DNA from: Aureococcus anophagefferens
Taxonomy: Eukaryota; Sar; Pelagophyceae; Pelagomonadales; Pelagomonadaceae
Assembly (NCBI RefSeq): GCF_000186865.1
Contig: NW_008705610.1
Span: forward strand, 894 to 19,118
Length of the DNA: 18,225 nt
Direction of reading: 5' to 3'
The notes beneath the pieces are model-generated. The model was not told the origin of the DNA. It ran no database searches and worked only from the letters and a program-made list of their open reading frames with translations. The translations under genes were made by a program, and so were the position numbers. This document shows positions 1 to 12,500 of this stretch, piece after piece; positions within the stretch are counted from its first letter, which is position 1, and each line of letters starts with the position of its first letter.

Positions 1-540
1 CGCGACGGAGACGTTGTCAAGCGCGGCGAGGCCCAGCTTCGTTTTGACGTCGTTCACGTCCGTCGACAGTGCCACAATGGCCAGAGACGGCGATCCGTTG
101 GACGAGAGAAAGACGATCGAGTGCGAGCCGGCGCGGGGGGCGGTGACCGCGGGAGACGCCGGGTCGACGGCGACGCAGGCGTCGGCTCCCGCGACCGGCG
201 CGGGCGGGTCCGCACCCGCGTCCCAGGTGGCCTCGTGCCGGATCTCGAGCACCGACGCCGTCACGGGCGCGGGGCACTGGGACGCGAACCACGCCACCGT
301 GTCAACCGGGGGGGGGGCGCCAGCGCTGATGAAGAGGCCTCGGCCGGCATCGACGAGCTGCTTGCAAAATGTCGTCCGAAGTCCCTCCTCGTCGCCCTCG
401 AAGACCGCGTCGAAGGTGAAGCGCTGCGCCTCGGTCCCGCCCGGGTTCATGGTCACGCTGGGCGACGGATTCTGGTTCACGCGGACTTTTTCCGGGAGAG
501 TTCCATGGACCCAACAGACGACGCGCAACGCCAAAGGCCG
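1..540 (-). other. Degenerate kinesin-motor-like domain (cut by the window edge)
   Basis: Segments appear in the kinesin order: RPLALRVVCWV (strand 1), AQRFTFDAVFEGDEEGL (like FTFDxVF), CKQLVDAGRGLFISAGAPPP (where the nucleotide P-loop GQTGSGKT would sit, but the motif is absent), VTASVLEIRHEATWD (like SxLEIYNE), GSHSIVFLSS (like SRSHSIF), SLAIVALS (where DLAGSE would be), and VKTKLGLAALDNVSVA (like INKSLxALGNVI). If the resemblance is real, catalysis is lost. By eye only; chance similarity is possible. Confidence 0.45.
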
Positions 541-3500
541 AGCCGGGTTTGGCGGCGCGGGTGGCTTGGGGGACGCGAGCGTCTCGCCAGCTTGGACCAT
601 CCTCATCAGCTCTTTGACGTCCACGGTCGGGTCGGACCCGCTACGCTTCCGCGGACGCGTTCCACCCCACGCGGCGAGGGGGTCGTTGCATTCGTCGCCT
701 TCGATGCCGAGGAGCGGCTTGCTATCGACATCGCCGTTGTCGACTTCCCCGGTCTTGGACCTGTTCAGAACACTCTGACGCCGCGGCGTGCGGTTCATGG
801 GTGAGAGGTCGTCCTGGCCCGCGAGAAGGTCCAGGAGTGGCTCCGTGTCGCTTTCTCCTCGCCCCCGGGGCGTCAAGCCGAAGGCCTGCTCCGCTCGCTC
901 GTTTAGTCGGATGAGACTGCGCCGTTTTCGATCGACGTTGGAGCCGATCACGGATGGCTGCAGAATGGAGGTGACGACGCTGCGGCGTCGATCATGGAGC
1001 GGGTTCGTGACGAACCTGCGCGATTCGTCATTGTCGTCCATGGCCGCGAAGCGCGAGTCCGTCGGCAGTCTCCCCGGCGTGTCCAGAAAGGACTGCTCCG
1101 ATCGCGACGTGTCCACCTCCGGCGCCGTCTCATCGTCGTCGTCGCTCTGGTCTTCGATCCTTTGGAACACCCTTTTGAATTGCCGTATCGGCGGCAGTTT
1201 CGTGCCCGCGGAGCTATCCTTCTGACTGCTGTCGTCGCCGTCGTTCGCATCGGAATTCCGGAAGAGGCCACGCAATGGTCCAATGAGCGGCAGTTTCACG
1301 GACGTTTGGGAGGGGGCGGTGCTGTCGACTTCTACGACCGTGTGCAGTGGCGGCAATTTTGTAGACTCTGAGGTCTCATCCTCGGAACGTGACGGGTCAT
1401 CTCCCGACCAGCTTCCCTCAGCGGCGCCGCGCCCTGACACGAGATCGATTGCGTCTGCGACATCGTCTTTGAGATCGCGGAATAGGTTGTGGATCTTTGA
1501 CTTGGGGGATTCTTCCTCGGGGGTTCGTGGTGTCCGAGACTGGCGCCGCGCGGATGATGCAGCGGAGTACGTCGGAGGCACGGGTGGCGGCGATACTGGC
1601 TCGTCGTCGGTGTTCGTCGGCACTGGTGCGAGTGGCGGTGGGGACGTGGCCAGATGGCTCGCGACGAGCGGCGATGAGCAGATTCGAAAACTGTCGAGCT
1701 CCGTGACGCGACGACCCGGCGGTAGCGGCGGTGCCGGTAGTGTCGCCTCCGACAAGTGGGGAATGACCTTCGAGGACGACCGTGGGCGTCCGCCATCTCG
1801 TGGCGAGGTCTTTGTCATCTCGAGGGCGCCGATCTCTTCGCGGACGCTGCCTCGCGGCGTTAGGAATCGACCGACGGGACTTGTTTTCGCTGTCAGCGTG
1901 GGTGTCGGCGGTCGCCGGCGTTTCCGAGGGCGAACCACGCGGTAGATACACGGGCATGCGAGCATCAGACTCCCTAATATCAGCCAAATTGATGATGTTT
2001 CCATGAAATGGCGTTCTCGTTCTCGACCGGACGTGCTGAACGAAAGCACCGAGGTTGGGTATGCGGACTGCGTGGGTTCGTAGGTCGACGGGCGCTTCGT
2101 CGGAAGGTACAGCGACGCCGTCGGCTCGTATGTCGGGCTGGTCGCGCTCGGCGGAGCCGTCGTGGGTTCGTAAGTCGACGGGCGTTTCGTCGGAAGGTAC
2201 AGCGACGCCGTCGGCTCGTATGTCGGGCTGGTCGCGCTCGGCGGAGCCGTCGTGGGTTCGTAAGTCGACGGGCGCTTCGTCGGAAGGTACAGCGACGCCG
2301 TCGGCTCGTATGTCGGGCTGGTCGCGCTCGGCGAAGCCGTCGTGGGTTCGTAGGTCGACGGGCGCTTCGTCGGAAGGTACATTGGGGTCGTCGGCTCGTA
2401 TGTCGGGCTGCTCGTGCTCGGCGAAGCCGTCGTGGGTTCGTAGGTCGACGGGCGCTTCGTCGGAAGGTACAGCGACGCCGTCGGCTCGTATGTCGGGCTG
2501 GTCGCGCTCGGCGGAGCCGTCGTGGGTTCGTAGGTCGACGGGCGCTTCGTCGGAAGGTACAGCGACGCCGTCGGCTCGTATGTCGGGCTGGTCGCGCTCG
2601 GCGGAGCCGTCGTGGGTTCGTAGGTCGACGGGCGCTTCGTCGGAAGGTACAGCGACGCCGTCGGCTCGTATGTCGGGCTGGTCGTGCTCGGCGAAGCCGT
2701 CGTGGGTTCGTAGGTCGACGGGCGCTTCGTCGGAAGGAACATTGGGGTTGACGTCTTGGGGACTGTGGTAGGAGTTGCCGTCTGCTGCGAGGTCGGAAGC
2801 AGGCGAGGGATGGGCGTGGGCAGACTCGATGGCGCGCTGGTCGGGCTTGGAGCTGGTGCTGGCGTCGGCAGGCTCGATGGCGTTGCGGTAGGGCTCATGG
2901 TGGGCCTCTCGCTCGGCAAAGACGTTGGTCCCGGCGCTGGAGCTGGGCTCGGATAGTTTGACGGCGATGCCGTCGGGCTCGGCGTAGACGGGGTTGCCGT
3001 CGGTCTATCGTACATGTTGCCTCCTTCCACGCAGACGTGTTCCGCGCAGCCGACATTCGGGCACGTGAAGTGGTGCAAGCCCTCGTCCACAAACACGGCG
3101 TTGGCGTCCGCATCCGCGTCGTCCCCCCCTTCGAGGCGAACCTCGTAGCAGCTGTCGGGCAGGCACACAAATTGTGTCGCGGAGACCTCCTCGTCCTCAA
3201 GCGTTGTGGTAGCAACCACCGCCCCGTCGTCCAGCGACTCGATCACCAGCGTCGCGCGGCTCCCGCTGAGGCGAACGCGGTAGACAGAGGCGCCGGCCGC
3301 GCACGAGAGGCTCGGCATGGGTGATGGACCGGCAGAGGGGGCGGCGGACGGTACCGAGCTCGTCGGCATGTTGCTCGGCCTGGGCGTCGGACAAGGAGAC
3401 GGCGGGGTCGATGGAACAGGCGTCGGCTCGGGCGTCGGCTGGGGCGTCGGCGCGGGCGTGAAAGACACCTCGAACTCGATCGAGTCCGCCAGCCTCGCGT

Positions 3501-6500
3501 CGTCCGAGCACGTCAGCGTCAGCGTGTACTCGTTGACCTCCGCGTCGCCAGAGACGACCTTCATCTGCTGGCCGTCGTTCTCCGTCGTCTCCGCTCGGAC
3601 GACGGTCCCGTCCGCGGCCGAGACCTCGACGTCCACGGTCGCGCAGGCGCCGGGGTCGCCGCGGTAGACCCAGAGGACCTCGCACTCGACGCCGGAGACG
3701 CAGGTCGAGCCGGAGCCGATGCTCGTGATGCGCAGGAAGGAGGCCGTCGGGGCGAGCGTGGGGGACGCGCTGGGGGTCGCGCTGGGGCTCGAGGACGGAC
3801 GAAGGTCCGGGGCGCAGGATGAAATCTCCATGCAAACGATGGGTCTTCCACGCCCGCAGCTCCCATCCACCCAGTAGCCATAGTTCCGCCACAGGTCCAC
3901 ACAGCTAATTGGGGTATTGTTCGGCTCACCGGAGCCCCAATTTTCGTAGCTCGTCGAAGAGCCGTCGACCCATGTATGACTCCCGTCGGTCCGATCAGCA
4001 GTTCCTCCAATGTGCGTGTATATATTAGCCGGGTTTGGCAACACCGCGTTGATAGCCGCATTCTCCTCCGCGCTGTTGGCAGTAGCAAGCTCATAGCCGT
4101 CGCTTTGACATGCCGAACGTGCATTGTCGAAAGATAGGAAAGTATCGTAGTAGTGAAAGCGCTTCTCGCCGCACGGCATCGAGGGCGTCGACGATGGCAC
4201 CGGGGTCGGCTGTGGCGTGGGCTCGTACGTACAGGCAGCGACTTCGTTGAGATTGAGCTCTCGATCTTTGCCCGGGAGCACAAGAGTCAAATATCGGCCA
4301 TGAGCACCACAGTGTAGAAGCAAGGGGCTGACCCGACGTTGGTTCGGCGCAGTCGCGTTGGCGCAAAGTGTGGCCGAGGTCGAGAGCACATCGCGGGCGC
4401 CAGAGCGCGGCAAAGACGCCGAAGTCTCGCCAACCCAGATCTCGAAGAAGTCGAGACGACCCCAGCAGCAGTTTGCGCGATTGAATACGTAAACTTCATC
4501 AGCGCCGTACGACGCCCCAAAGTCGATCTGAAGCCACGCGTCAGTACCTTTGTTCGAATGGCACCCGCCACCATAGCAGCTTTCGTGTCCCGAATAGCTG
4601 TTGTCGATGCAAAGCTCCGCTCCACAGCCCCACCCGGTTGTGCTCATGGATGCGGAGACCCGCGGAATTTTTCGGCAACCCGCGTTGATTGGCAACTGCT
4701 CCATAGACGGCGATACCGTCAGTGTCGGCGCGAGACTTGGGCTAGCGGAGAAAGTCGTCGGCTCCGCAGACGACGGGTTGGGCGTCGGCTGCGGGGATGC
4801 GGTCGGTGTGATGGTTGGGTCGGAGGAGGCCGTCGGGGGGAACGAAGGCGCGTGGGTGGCGCAGTCGTTCTCGTACCAGGCGACCGTGTCTTCGTCGAGG
4901 GACGCCGAGAGGACGTCGGCGTCGCCGTCCTGGTCGAGATCGATCGCGAAGACGGAGACGGCGCTGTTTGCTGAGTTCGTGATGATGCGCTCGGCGAAGG
5001 ACTGCGAGCCGTCGTTCTCGTACCACGCGACCGTGTCGTCGTCTTTGGACGCCGACAGCGCGTCGACGTCGCCATCGCCGTCGACGTCGAGCGCGAAGAC
5101 GGCGAGGACGTAGTCTGCCGCGTTGCTGATGACGCGCTCCGTGAAGGATTGGGATCCGTCGTTCTCGTGCCACGCGACCGTGTCGCTCACGGAGGACGCC
5201 GACAGCGCGTCCACGTCGCCGTCACCGTCGACATCGATCGGGAAGACCGCGTGGGCGCCATTCGCGAGCGTCGTGATGATGCGCTCCGTGAAGGACTGGG
5301 CCCCGTCGTTCTCGTACCATGCGATCGTGTCATCGCTGTGGGATGCTGACAGGACGTCGACGTCGCCGTCGTCGTCGACGTCAATTGCAAAGACACATAG
5401 GACCAGGTCCGCCGAGTTCGTGATTGTGCGCTCCGTAAAGGATTGAGCTTCGTCGTTTTCGTACCACGCGACAGTGTCGTCGTCCCTTGACGCCGAGAGC
5501 ACGTCCACGCCGCCGTCGCCGTCGACGTCGAAGGCAAAGACGGAGTTGGCGCCATTCGCCGAGTTGGTGATGACACGGTCCGTGAAAGACTGCGAGCCGT
5601 CGTTCTCGTACCACGCGATCGTGTCGTCGGACAGAGACGCCGACATTGGGTCCACGTCGCCGTCGCCGCCGACGTCGATCGCGTAGACGAAGTTGGCACC
5701 GTCCGCCGAGTTCGTGATCACGCGCTCGGTGAAGGCGACGCTCGCGCAGCGCACGGTGGGCCGCGGCGTCGGGGCGGCGGTTGTTGTAGGCGCGAGGCTC
5801 GTCGTCGGCGCGCGCGACAGCGTGGGCGACAACGTGGGCGCTTGCGTACCGCAGTCGTTCTCGTGCCAGGCGACGGTGTCGTCGCTACCCGACGCCGACA
5901 GCGCGTCGACGTCGCCGTCGCCGTCGACGTCGATCGCGAAGACGAAAACGGCGCTGCCTGCAAGCGTCGTGATGGCGCGCTCCGTGAAGGACCCGGACCC
6001 GTCGTGCTCGTACCACGCGACCGCGGACTTCGACGCCGACAGCGCATCGACGTCGCCGTCGCCGTCGACGTCGATCGCGAAGACGGAACGGGCATATTCC
6101 TCGCTATCACTGATGACGTGTTCAGTGAAGGACTGGGAGCCGTCATTCTTGTGCCAGGCGACCGTGTCGTCGTTGCGCGACGCCGAAAAAACGTCGACGT
6201 CGCCGTCGCCGTCAACGTCTATGGGGTAGGCGAAATTTGCGGCCTCCGCCGAGTTTGTGATCACGCGCCTCGTGAAGAACTCGAAACCGTTGTTCTCGTA
6301 CCACGCGACCGTGTCGTCGCCGTGGGACGCTGAGAGCGCGTCGACGTCCCCGTCGCCATCCAAGTCGATCGCGAAGACGAAGACGGCCCATTCTGCGCTG
6401 TTACTGATTACTCGCTCCATGAAGGATTGAGACCCGTCGTTCTCGTACCACGCGATCGTGTCGTCGTCGTAGGACGCCGATAGCGCATCGACATCGCCGT

Positions 6501-9500
6501 CGCCGTCCACGTCGATCGCGAAGACGTAGGTAGCGCGGTCCGCCGAGTTCGTGATGACGTGCTCTACGAACGACTGGGTCCCATCGTTCTCGTACCACGC
6601 GACCGTGCCTCCGCTCGTGTCGTCGTTCATGGACGCGGAAAGCACATCCATGTCGCCGTCGCCGTCGAGGTCAATCGCGTAGGCGGATTTGGCAGTGTCG
6701 GCTGAGTTGGTGATGCCGCTCTCGGTGAAGGACTCTGAGCCGTCGTTCTCGTACCACGCGACTTTGTCGTCCCTGCGAGATGCCGACAGCGCGTCGACGT
6801 CGCCGTCGCCGTCGACGTCGATGGCGTAGACGGACCAGGCCGCGTCCGCCGAGTTCGTGATGACGCGCTCGGAGAAGGCGACGCTGGTGCAGAGGACCGT
6901 GGGCCGGGGCGAGGGGTTGGGCGTCGGCTGCGGGGTCGCGGTCGGTGTGAGGGTTGGGTCGGAGGAGGCCGTCGGCGCGTGCGTCCCGCAGTCGTTCTCG
7001 TACCAGGCGACGGTGTCGTCGTCGCGGGACGCCGAGAGCACGTCGACGTCGCCGTCAGCGTCGAGATCGATCGCGTAGACGCCGGCGGCGCCGTTCGCGG
7101 AGTTCGTGATGACGCGCTCCGTGAAGGACTGGGACCCGTCGTTCTCGTACCACGCGACCGTGTCGTCGTCGCGGGACGCCGACAGCGCGTCCACGTCGCC
7201 GTCGCCGTCGACGTCGATCGCGAAGACGGCGAGGACGAAGTTCGCGCCGTTGCTGATGACGCGCTCCGTGAAGGATTGGGATCCGTCGTTCTCGTGCCAG
7301 GCGACGATGTCCTCGTCCCGATGCGCGGCGAGCACGTCCACGTCGCCGTCGCCGTCGACGTCGATCGGGTGGACCCAGCGGGCGCCGTTGGCCGAGTTGC
7401 TGATGACGCGCCTGGTGAAGGACTGGGACCCGTCGTTCTCGTACCACGCGATCGTGTCGGTGTTGTCGCTTTCCACCGACAGGGTATCCACGTCACTGTC
7501 GCCATCAACGTCGATCGCAGGGACGTTAGTCCCCTCCGAGCTAGCAATGACGTGCCCGGTGAAGGATTGGGCCCCGTCATTCTCGTACCAGGCGACGGTG
7601 TCATCTCTGTGGGAAGCTGAGAGCACGTCCACGTCGCCGTTGCCATCGACGTCGATCGCGAAGACTGAGTTGACACCATCCGCTGCCATGGTGATGATGT
7701 ATTCGGTGAAGGACTGGGCCGCGTCGTTCTCGAACCAGGCGACCGTGTCGTCATTGCTAGATGCTGACACGATGTCGACGGCGCCGTCGCCGTCGATGTC
7801 GATCGCGTAGATATGATAAGCCTGGTCTGCCGAGTTCGTGACGACGCGCTCGGCATAGGACTGGGACCCGTCGTTCTCGTACCATGCGAACGTGTCGTCG
7901 TTGTAGGACGCCGACAGCGCGTCGACGTCGCTGTCGCCGTCGACGTCGATGGCGAAGACGGAGTTGGCACCGTCCGCCGAGTTCGTGATGACGCGCTCGG
8001 TGAAGGCGACGCTCGCGCAGCGCACGGTGGGTCGCGGCGTCGGGGCGGCGGTTGTTGTAGGCGCGGGGCTCGTGGTTGGCGCGGGACTCGCGGACGGCGC
8101 CGTGGTCGGCGCCGACGAAGGGGCAAAGCTCGGATGCGGGGTCGCTGTCGGTGTGAGAGTTGGGCCGGATGAGGCCGTCGGCAGAGTCGTCGGCTCCATG
8201 CCAGGTATGTAATTGAGATGCTTGCATTCATCCCAGCTTCCACCATTACACTCGCAGTCCATGTATTCGAGGGTTGGAGGACAATTGTACGGCTCGGCGA
8301 AAACCCCTCCATACTTGGTCGGCTCTCTACATCCGCTCCAGCACCAGTCACTATCGACGACACCTCCGTGCCAGTTGGTGACGCCGGTGCGCGTTTGAAG
8401 GGGACACGAAGGGTGATTGTCACCATTGCAGCAGTTACAACACGCGCACCAAGCTTCGGCAGAACGCAGCATAGCGGCAAAAGACATCCCGATGATCCAG
8501 CTGCGATATCCGACTGACCGGCTGCGCGTGTTCGTTCGGTTCCGGCGGCGTGACCTCATCGACATCCCGCAGCAAGCGACCAAAACGAGACACGAAATCA
8601 ACGCCTGGACGTCCAGCGCGCCGTCACCGGTCGTGCGGCACGCAGCGGAGTCCGGACAAACGTCGTGATCCCCGTCGCCATCGACGTCCGTCAGACGCGC
8701 CCGGATGCCATAGCTGTCCATTGAGGTCGCAATTTTGTGCTTCGTGAAGGAGTCGGCCCCGTCGCTCTCGTACCAGTCCGGCGTGCAGCCCATAGTCGTC
8801 ACGGCCGACGTGTCCCAGCCGCTGATGTCGTCGTTGACGGACTGCGCGTTCGCGTTGTAATGCGCGCAGTCCGAAAAACCACAAAACAGCTCCGACATGT
8901 CCGTCACGGCGGAGACGTCCCACGTCGAGATGTGGCCGTACGTCAGCGTCGCCGCGTCCGCGTCCGCGAGCCACGCGTCGACCGCGGTCTCGAGCTCGCT
9001 CTTGTCCACGAAGCTGTGCGAGGTCTGGAGCCGCCTCTTCTTCGGCGCGCCGCCGTCCGCGGCGCGCCCGTCGAAGGACGGTATCGTCGAGACGGCGCCC
9101 GGCATCTCGTCCCGCGCGCCGCGCTCGTTCTGCGCCCCGTCCGAAATCGTGAAGAAGGAGATGCTACAGAGCAACCAGATCCTCTTGAAACCAAAGACGG
9201 CCCGCGGCGGCCTGCGGCGCGCCCCGTCGTGCTCGCGTTTGGAGGCCGGCGCGCAGTAGCGCTCCTTCGTGGCGACGAGCTTCTGGAGTAAAGCCTTGGC
9301 CTGAAGGAGCACCAGGACGACGCTCAGTACGACAACCGCGACCGTGAGGCCCGCGAGGACCGCGCCGACTCCGACCACGGACCAGCTCTCGTCCTTGGTC
9401 ACCTCGGCCGAGATCAAGAGGCCGGAAAACGTGGCGAGCACGAGCACCATGGAAGCGACGATCGCGAGAGCGTTGTCGAGGTGGTTCGAAAAGGGCCGAG

Positions 9501-12500
9501 CGATCGAATAGAGCGCGAGCGATAGAAATGCGGTCAAGAGGCCGTAGGCGAGCTGCGTCGAGGAGCCGGGCTGGACGGTCACCGCGACGGCCGTGACGAG
9601 GAGGCGGCGGACGCTCTCCGTTATTTCGAACCACCAGAACATCGGCAGGTAGTGCATCCAGAGGAAGCCGATGCTCTTCAGCGTGGAGTCGTCGCCCGCG
9701 CGGCGCTGCGCGTTCTTGCTCTGCTCCGCGAGGGACGCGCGGCCGCACCGCTCGACGGTCTCTGTCTCTTCGAGGCGGACGCGCCGCGCGCCGTCGTCGC
9801 CGAGCGGGGGGTCGATCGCGCGGCGGCGCGCGACCACCAGAGTCGTGAACAGAGCCACGATGCCGATGGGGTAGACGAAGACGCACATGATCGCGTAGGC
9901 ACTGAAGGCCCTAAATTTGGACGTCTCGCAGCAGGATATGGAGTAGTCGCACGCGAGCAAGCTGCGCCCGTCGTCGAACGAATCGTCGCAGGCGAACGCT
10001 TGGAATATCGACGTCGAGGTGGAGCTGAAGACGAAGAAACAAAGTTTGAGGAAGAGGTCTATGCACCTGGCCTTCGAAACCACGGCGACGGTTCCGAGAG
10101 CCGCCGACGCGAGAACCGGTCCGATCGTCACGGCCAGCAGCCTGTCGTAAAACGAAAGCTTCTTGACCATACATTCCAGGTGGATCAACGAGAAGAGGTC
10201 GAGATTCAGCGGATTGAACAGGCTGAGGACTCGCGTCAGCTGATCGGGCCAGTACACGTGATAGTAGATGTCCGGGAGGTACGACATCGTCTGGAGGAAA
10301 ACGACGAGGATCTTGACTTTGGCCATGATCGCCTCCTCGATGGCGGAGACGATGGCGTCGGAGTCGAAGCGCTCAAACGAGGGGTATTTGACGTCGAGGA
10401 TGGTGAGCAGGTCCAGCAAGCGCGGCGGCTTCAGAGACGGGAAAGCCGCGCGGACGGCGGCGAGGAGCGCGTCGAGGTCGACGATCTCCGGGAGATTCGG
10501 CAGGACCTCGCGGAGGACCTCGAGGAGCCCGTCGAGCTGGGGCGGCTCGAGGCTCGGGAACGCGGAACGAACGGCGTCGAGGACGAGATCGAGCCTCAGA
10601 GACGCGAGCGTCGGCATGCCGTCGAGAATCTCGAAGACCAGCCGCAGATCGGCCAAGTCCGGCACGTCGGGGAGCTTGAGCTCGAGGGCGGCGACGAACC
10701 GCTCGAAAAAGCGGTCCATGCCCCACGACTTCTCGAGCGCGTCGGCGATGGACGCCTCGAGACTCTCTCGCACCGGCTCCAGGATGCGGTCCGCGCGGTC
10801 CGCCGCGGAGCTCGCCTCGCCCTCGAGGCTCCAGGTGACCGCGTACGTCGCGTCGCCGATGCGGAACGCGTCCGCGAGGTCGTCGCCCGCGACGACGAGA
10901 TAGACGAAGGCGTCGCGCTTCGTGCGGCGGATCCGCTGGAAGGTCGACCCCGTCGCGACGGACGCGGCCTCGACGATGGCCTCGTCGCCGACGCTCTCCG
11001 GGACGGATCGCACGCAGGCGACGGCGGGCCTCGCGCGCGGCGTCTTCGGCGGTCTCTCGGGCGGCGGCTCCTCTTCCGAGTCGTAGGGGCCCACGCGGCG
11101 ATTCAGCTCCGCCAACGTAGGTTCGGTTCGAGGCTCGGGCGCGTGGACATCCCGAGGCCTCGTCGCGGGCTCGGTCCCCGGAAGGGGCGCCTCGGCCGCC
11201 GCGCCGCCGCCGTCGTTGTCGTAGAACGCGCCCCCGCCGGGGGCCTCGTGCTCGAAGGCGCCGGTGACGGTGCCGTCGGGGGGCAGGGTCATCGTCGTGT
11301 GATCGTCGCTATCGTACTCGCCGGGCGCCTCGTGCTCGAAGGCGCCGGCGACGGCGCCGTCGGGGGGCGCGGTCATCGTCGCGTGCTCGTGGAACGCGCC
11401 CCCGCCGGGCGCCTCGTGCTCGAAGGCGCCGGTGACGGCGCCGTCGGGGGGCAGGGTCATCGTCGTGTGATCGTCGCTATCGTACTCGCCGGGCGCCTCG
11501 TGCTCGAAGGCGCCGGCGACGGCGCCGTCGGGGGGCGCGGTCATCGTCGCGTGCTCGCAGAACGCGCCCCCGCCGGGCGCCTCGTGCTCGAAGGCGTCGG
11601 TGACAGCGCCGTCGGGGGGCAGGGTCATCGTCGTGTGATCGTCGCTATCGTACTCGCCGGGCGCCTCGTGCTCGAAGGCGCCGGCGACGGCGCCGTCGGG
11701 GGGCGCGGTCATCGTCGCGTGCTCGCAGAACGCGCCCCCGCCGGGCGCCTCGTGCTCGAAGGCGTCGGTGACAGCGCCGTCGGGGGGCAGGGTCATCGTC
11801 GTGTGGTCGTCGCTATCGTACTCGCCCGGCGCCGGCTCGGGCTCGGGATCGGGCTCGGCCGCGGCGACGTCGTCCAGGTCCGTGTAGAGCGGAGCGATCT
11901 TGCTGACTTTGCTCGGGCTCTTCGGCGACGAAGCCGCTGGCAGCTGCCTCGAGGCGGCTCTGCGGACTGCCTTGCGTACCGCGTGCATCACCAGGAACGG
12001 CGACGTGACGAAGAGGACGAGGAGCAACACGTGAAATCCGAAAAAGTGGCGGAACCTCCTTGCTGCCGCGGCGTCGCAGGCGTGACACTGGCCGGTGGAC
12101 ATGTCGCGATAAAAATCGCGCTCGCAGGCCGCGCACAGCGTCTTGTAGTAGCCGTCCGCGCATCGCGAAGCGTTTCCCGCTCCGCCGACGCAGGCGTCCT
12201 CGCGGAAGCACTCCCTGACCTTCGACGAGCCGGGCGTCGTCCGCCAGCAGCCGTCGTGCACCGCGATCGTCTCGATGGTGGTTCCCTCGGCGCAGGTCGC
12301 GTGGTCGGGGCACGACACGCACCTCGAGCCGTCGACCGCGGTGTCGTCGTCCGCGAGGTAGAGGCCCTCTTCGCAGAAGTCGCAGGTCGTCGAGCCCTGA
12401 CGGGACGTGCGCCCGAGCTGGAAGGATGAGCAGCGGTCGCAGCCAAGCTGGTCGCTCTGCGGCTGATACGTCGACGCCGGGCAGCGCTCACACTGCTTTT

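Noticed and set aside
14..1945. Several plus-strand frames of 125-254 codons at the left end
   Set aside because: Low-complexity shadows of the cytoplasmic tail and kinesin-like segment; no family motifs.
2008..2771. Plus-strand repeat proteins of about 240 residues over the minisatellite
   Set aside because: Each is just another frame of the 90-bp repeat. The minus frame continues smoothly on both sides into stalk and TM helix.
7200..7800. DxDGDxDxD loops as EF-hand or dockerin domains
   Set aside because: The 49-residue period, the VAWYENDG strand and the absence of paired helices fit FG-GAP propeller blades instead.
6627..8480. A 617-codon minus-strand frame beginning MPLCCVLPK
   Set aside because: It is out of frame with the propeller blades; its Ser/Thr/Arg runs are the shifted reading of DVDGDGDVD repeats.
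9652..12429. A 925-codon plus-strand open frame antisense to the giant gene
   Set aside because: It has Arg/Gly/Ala-rich composition with no recognisable domain. The opposite strand encodes clear GCC2 and TRP-like sequence, and GC-rich repeats keep all frames open.
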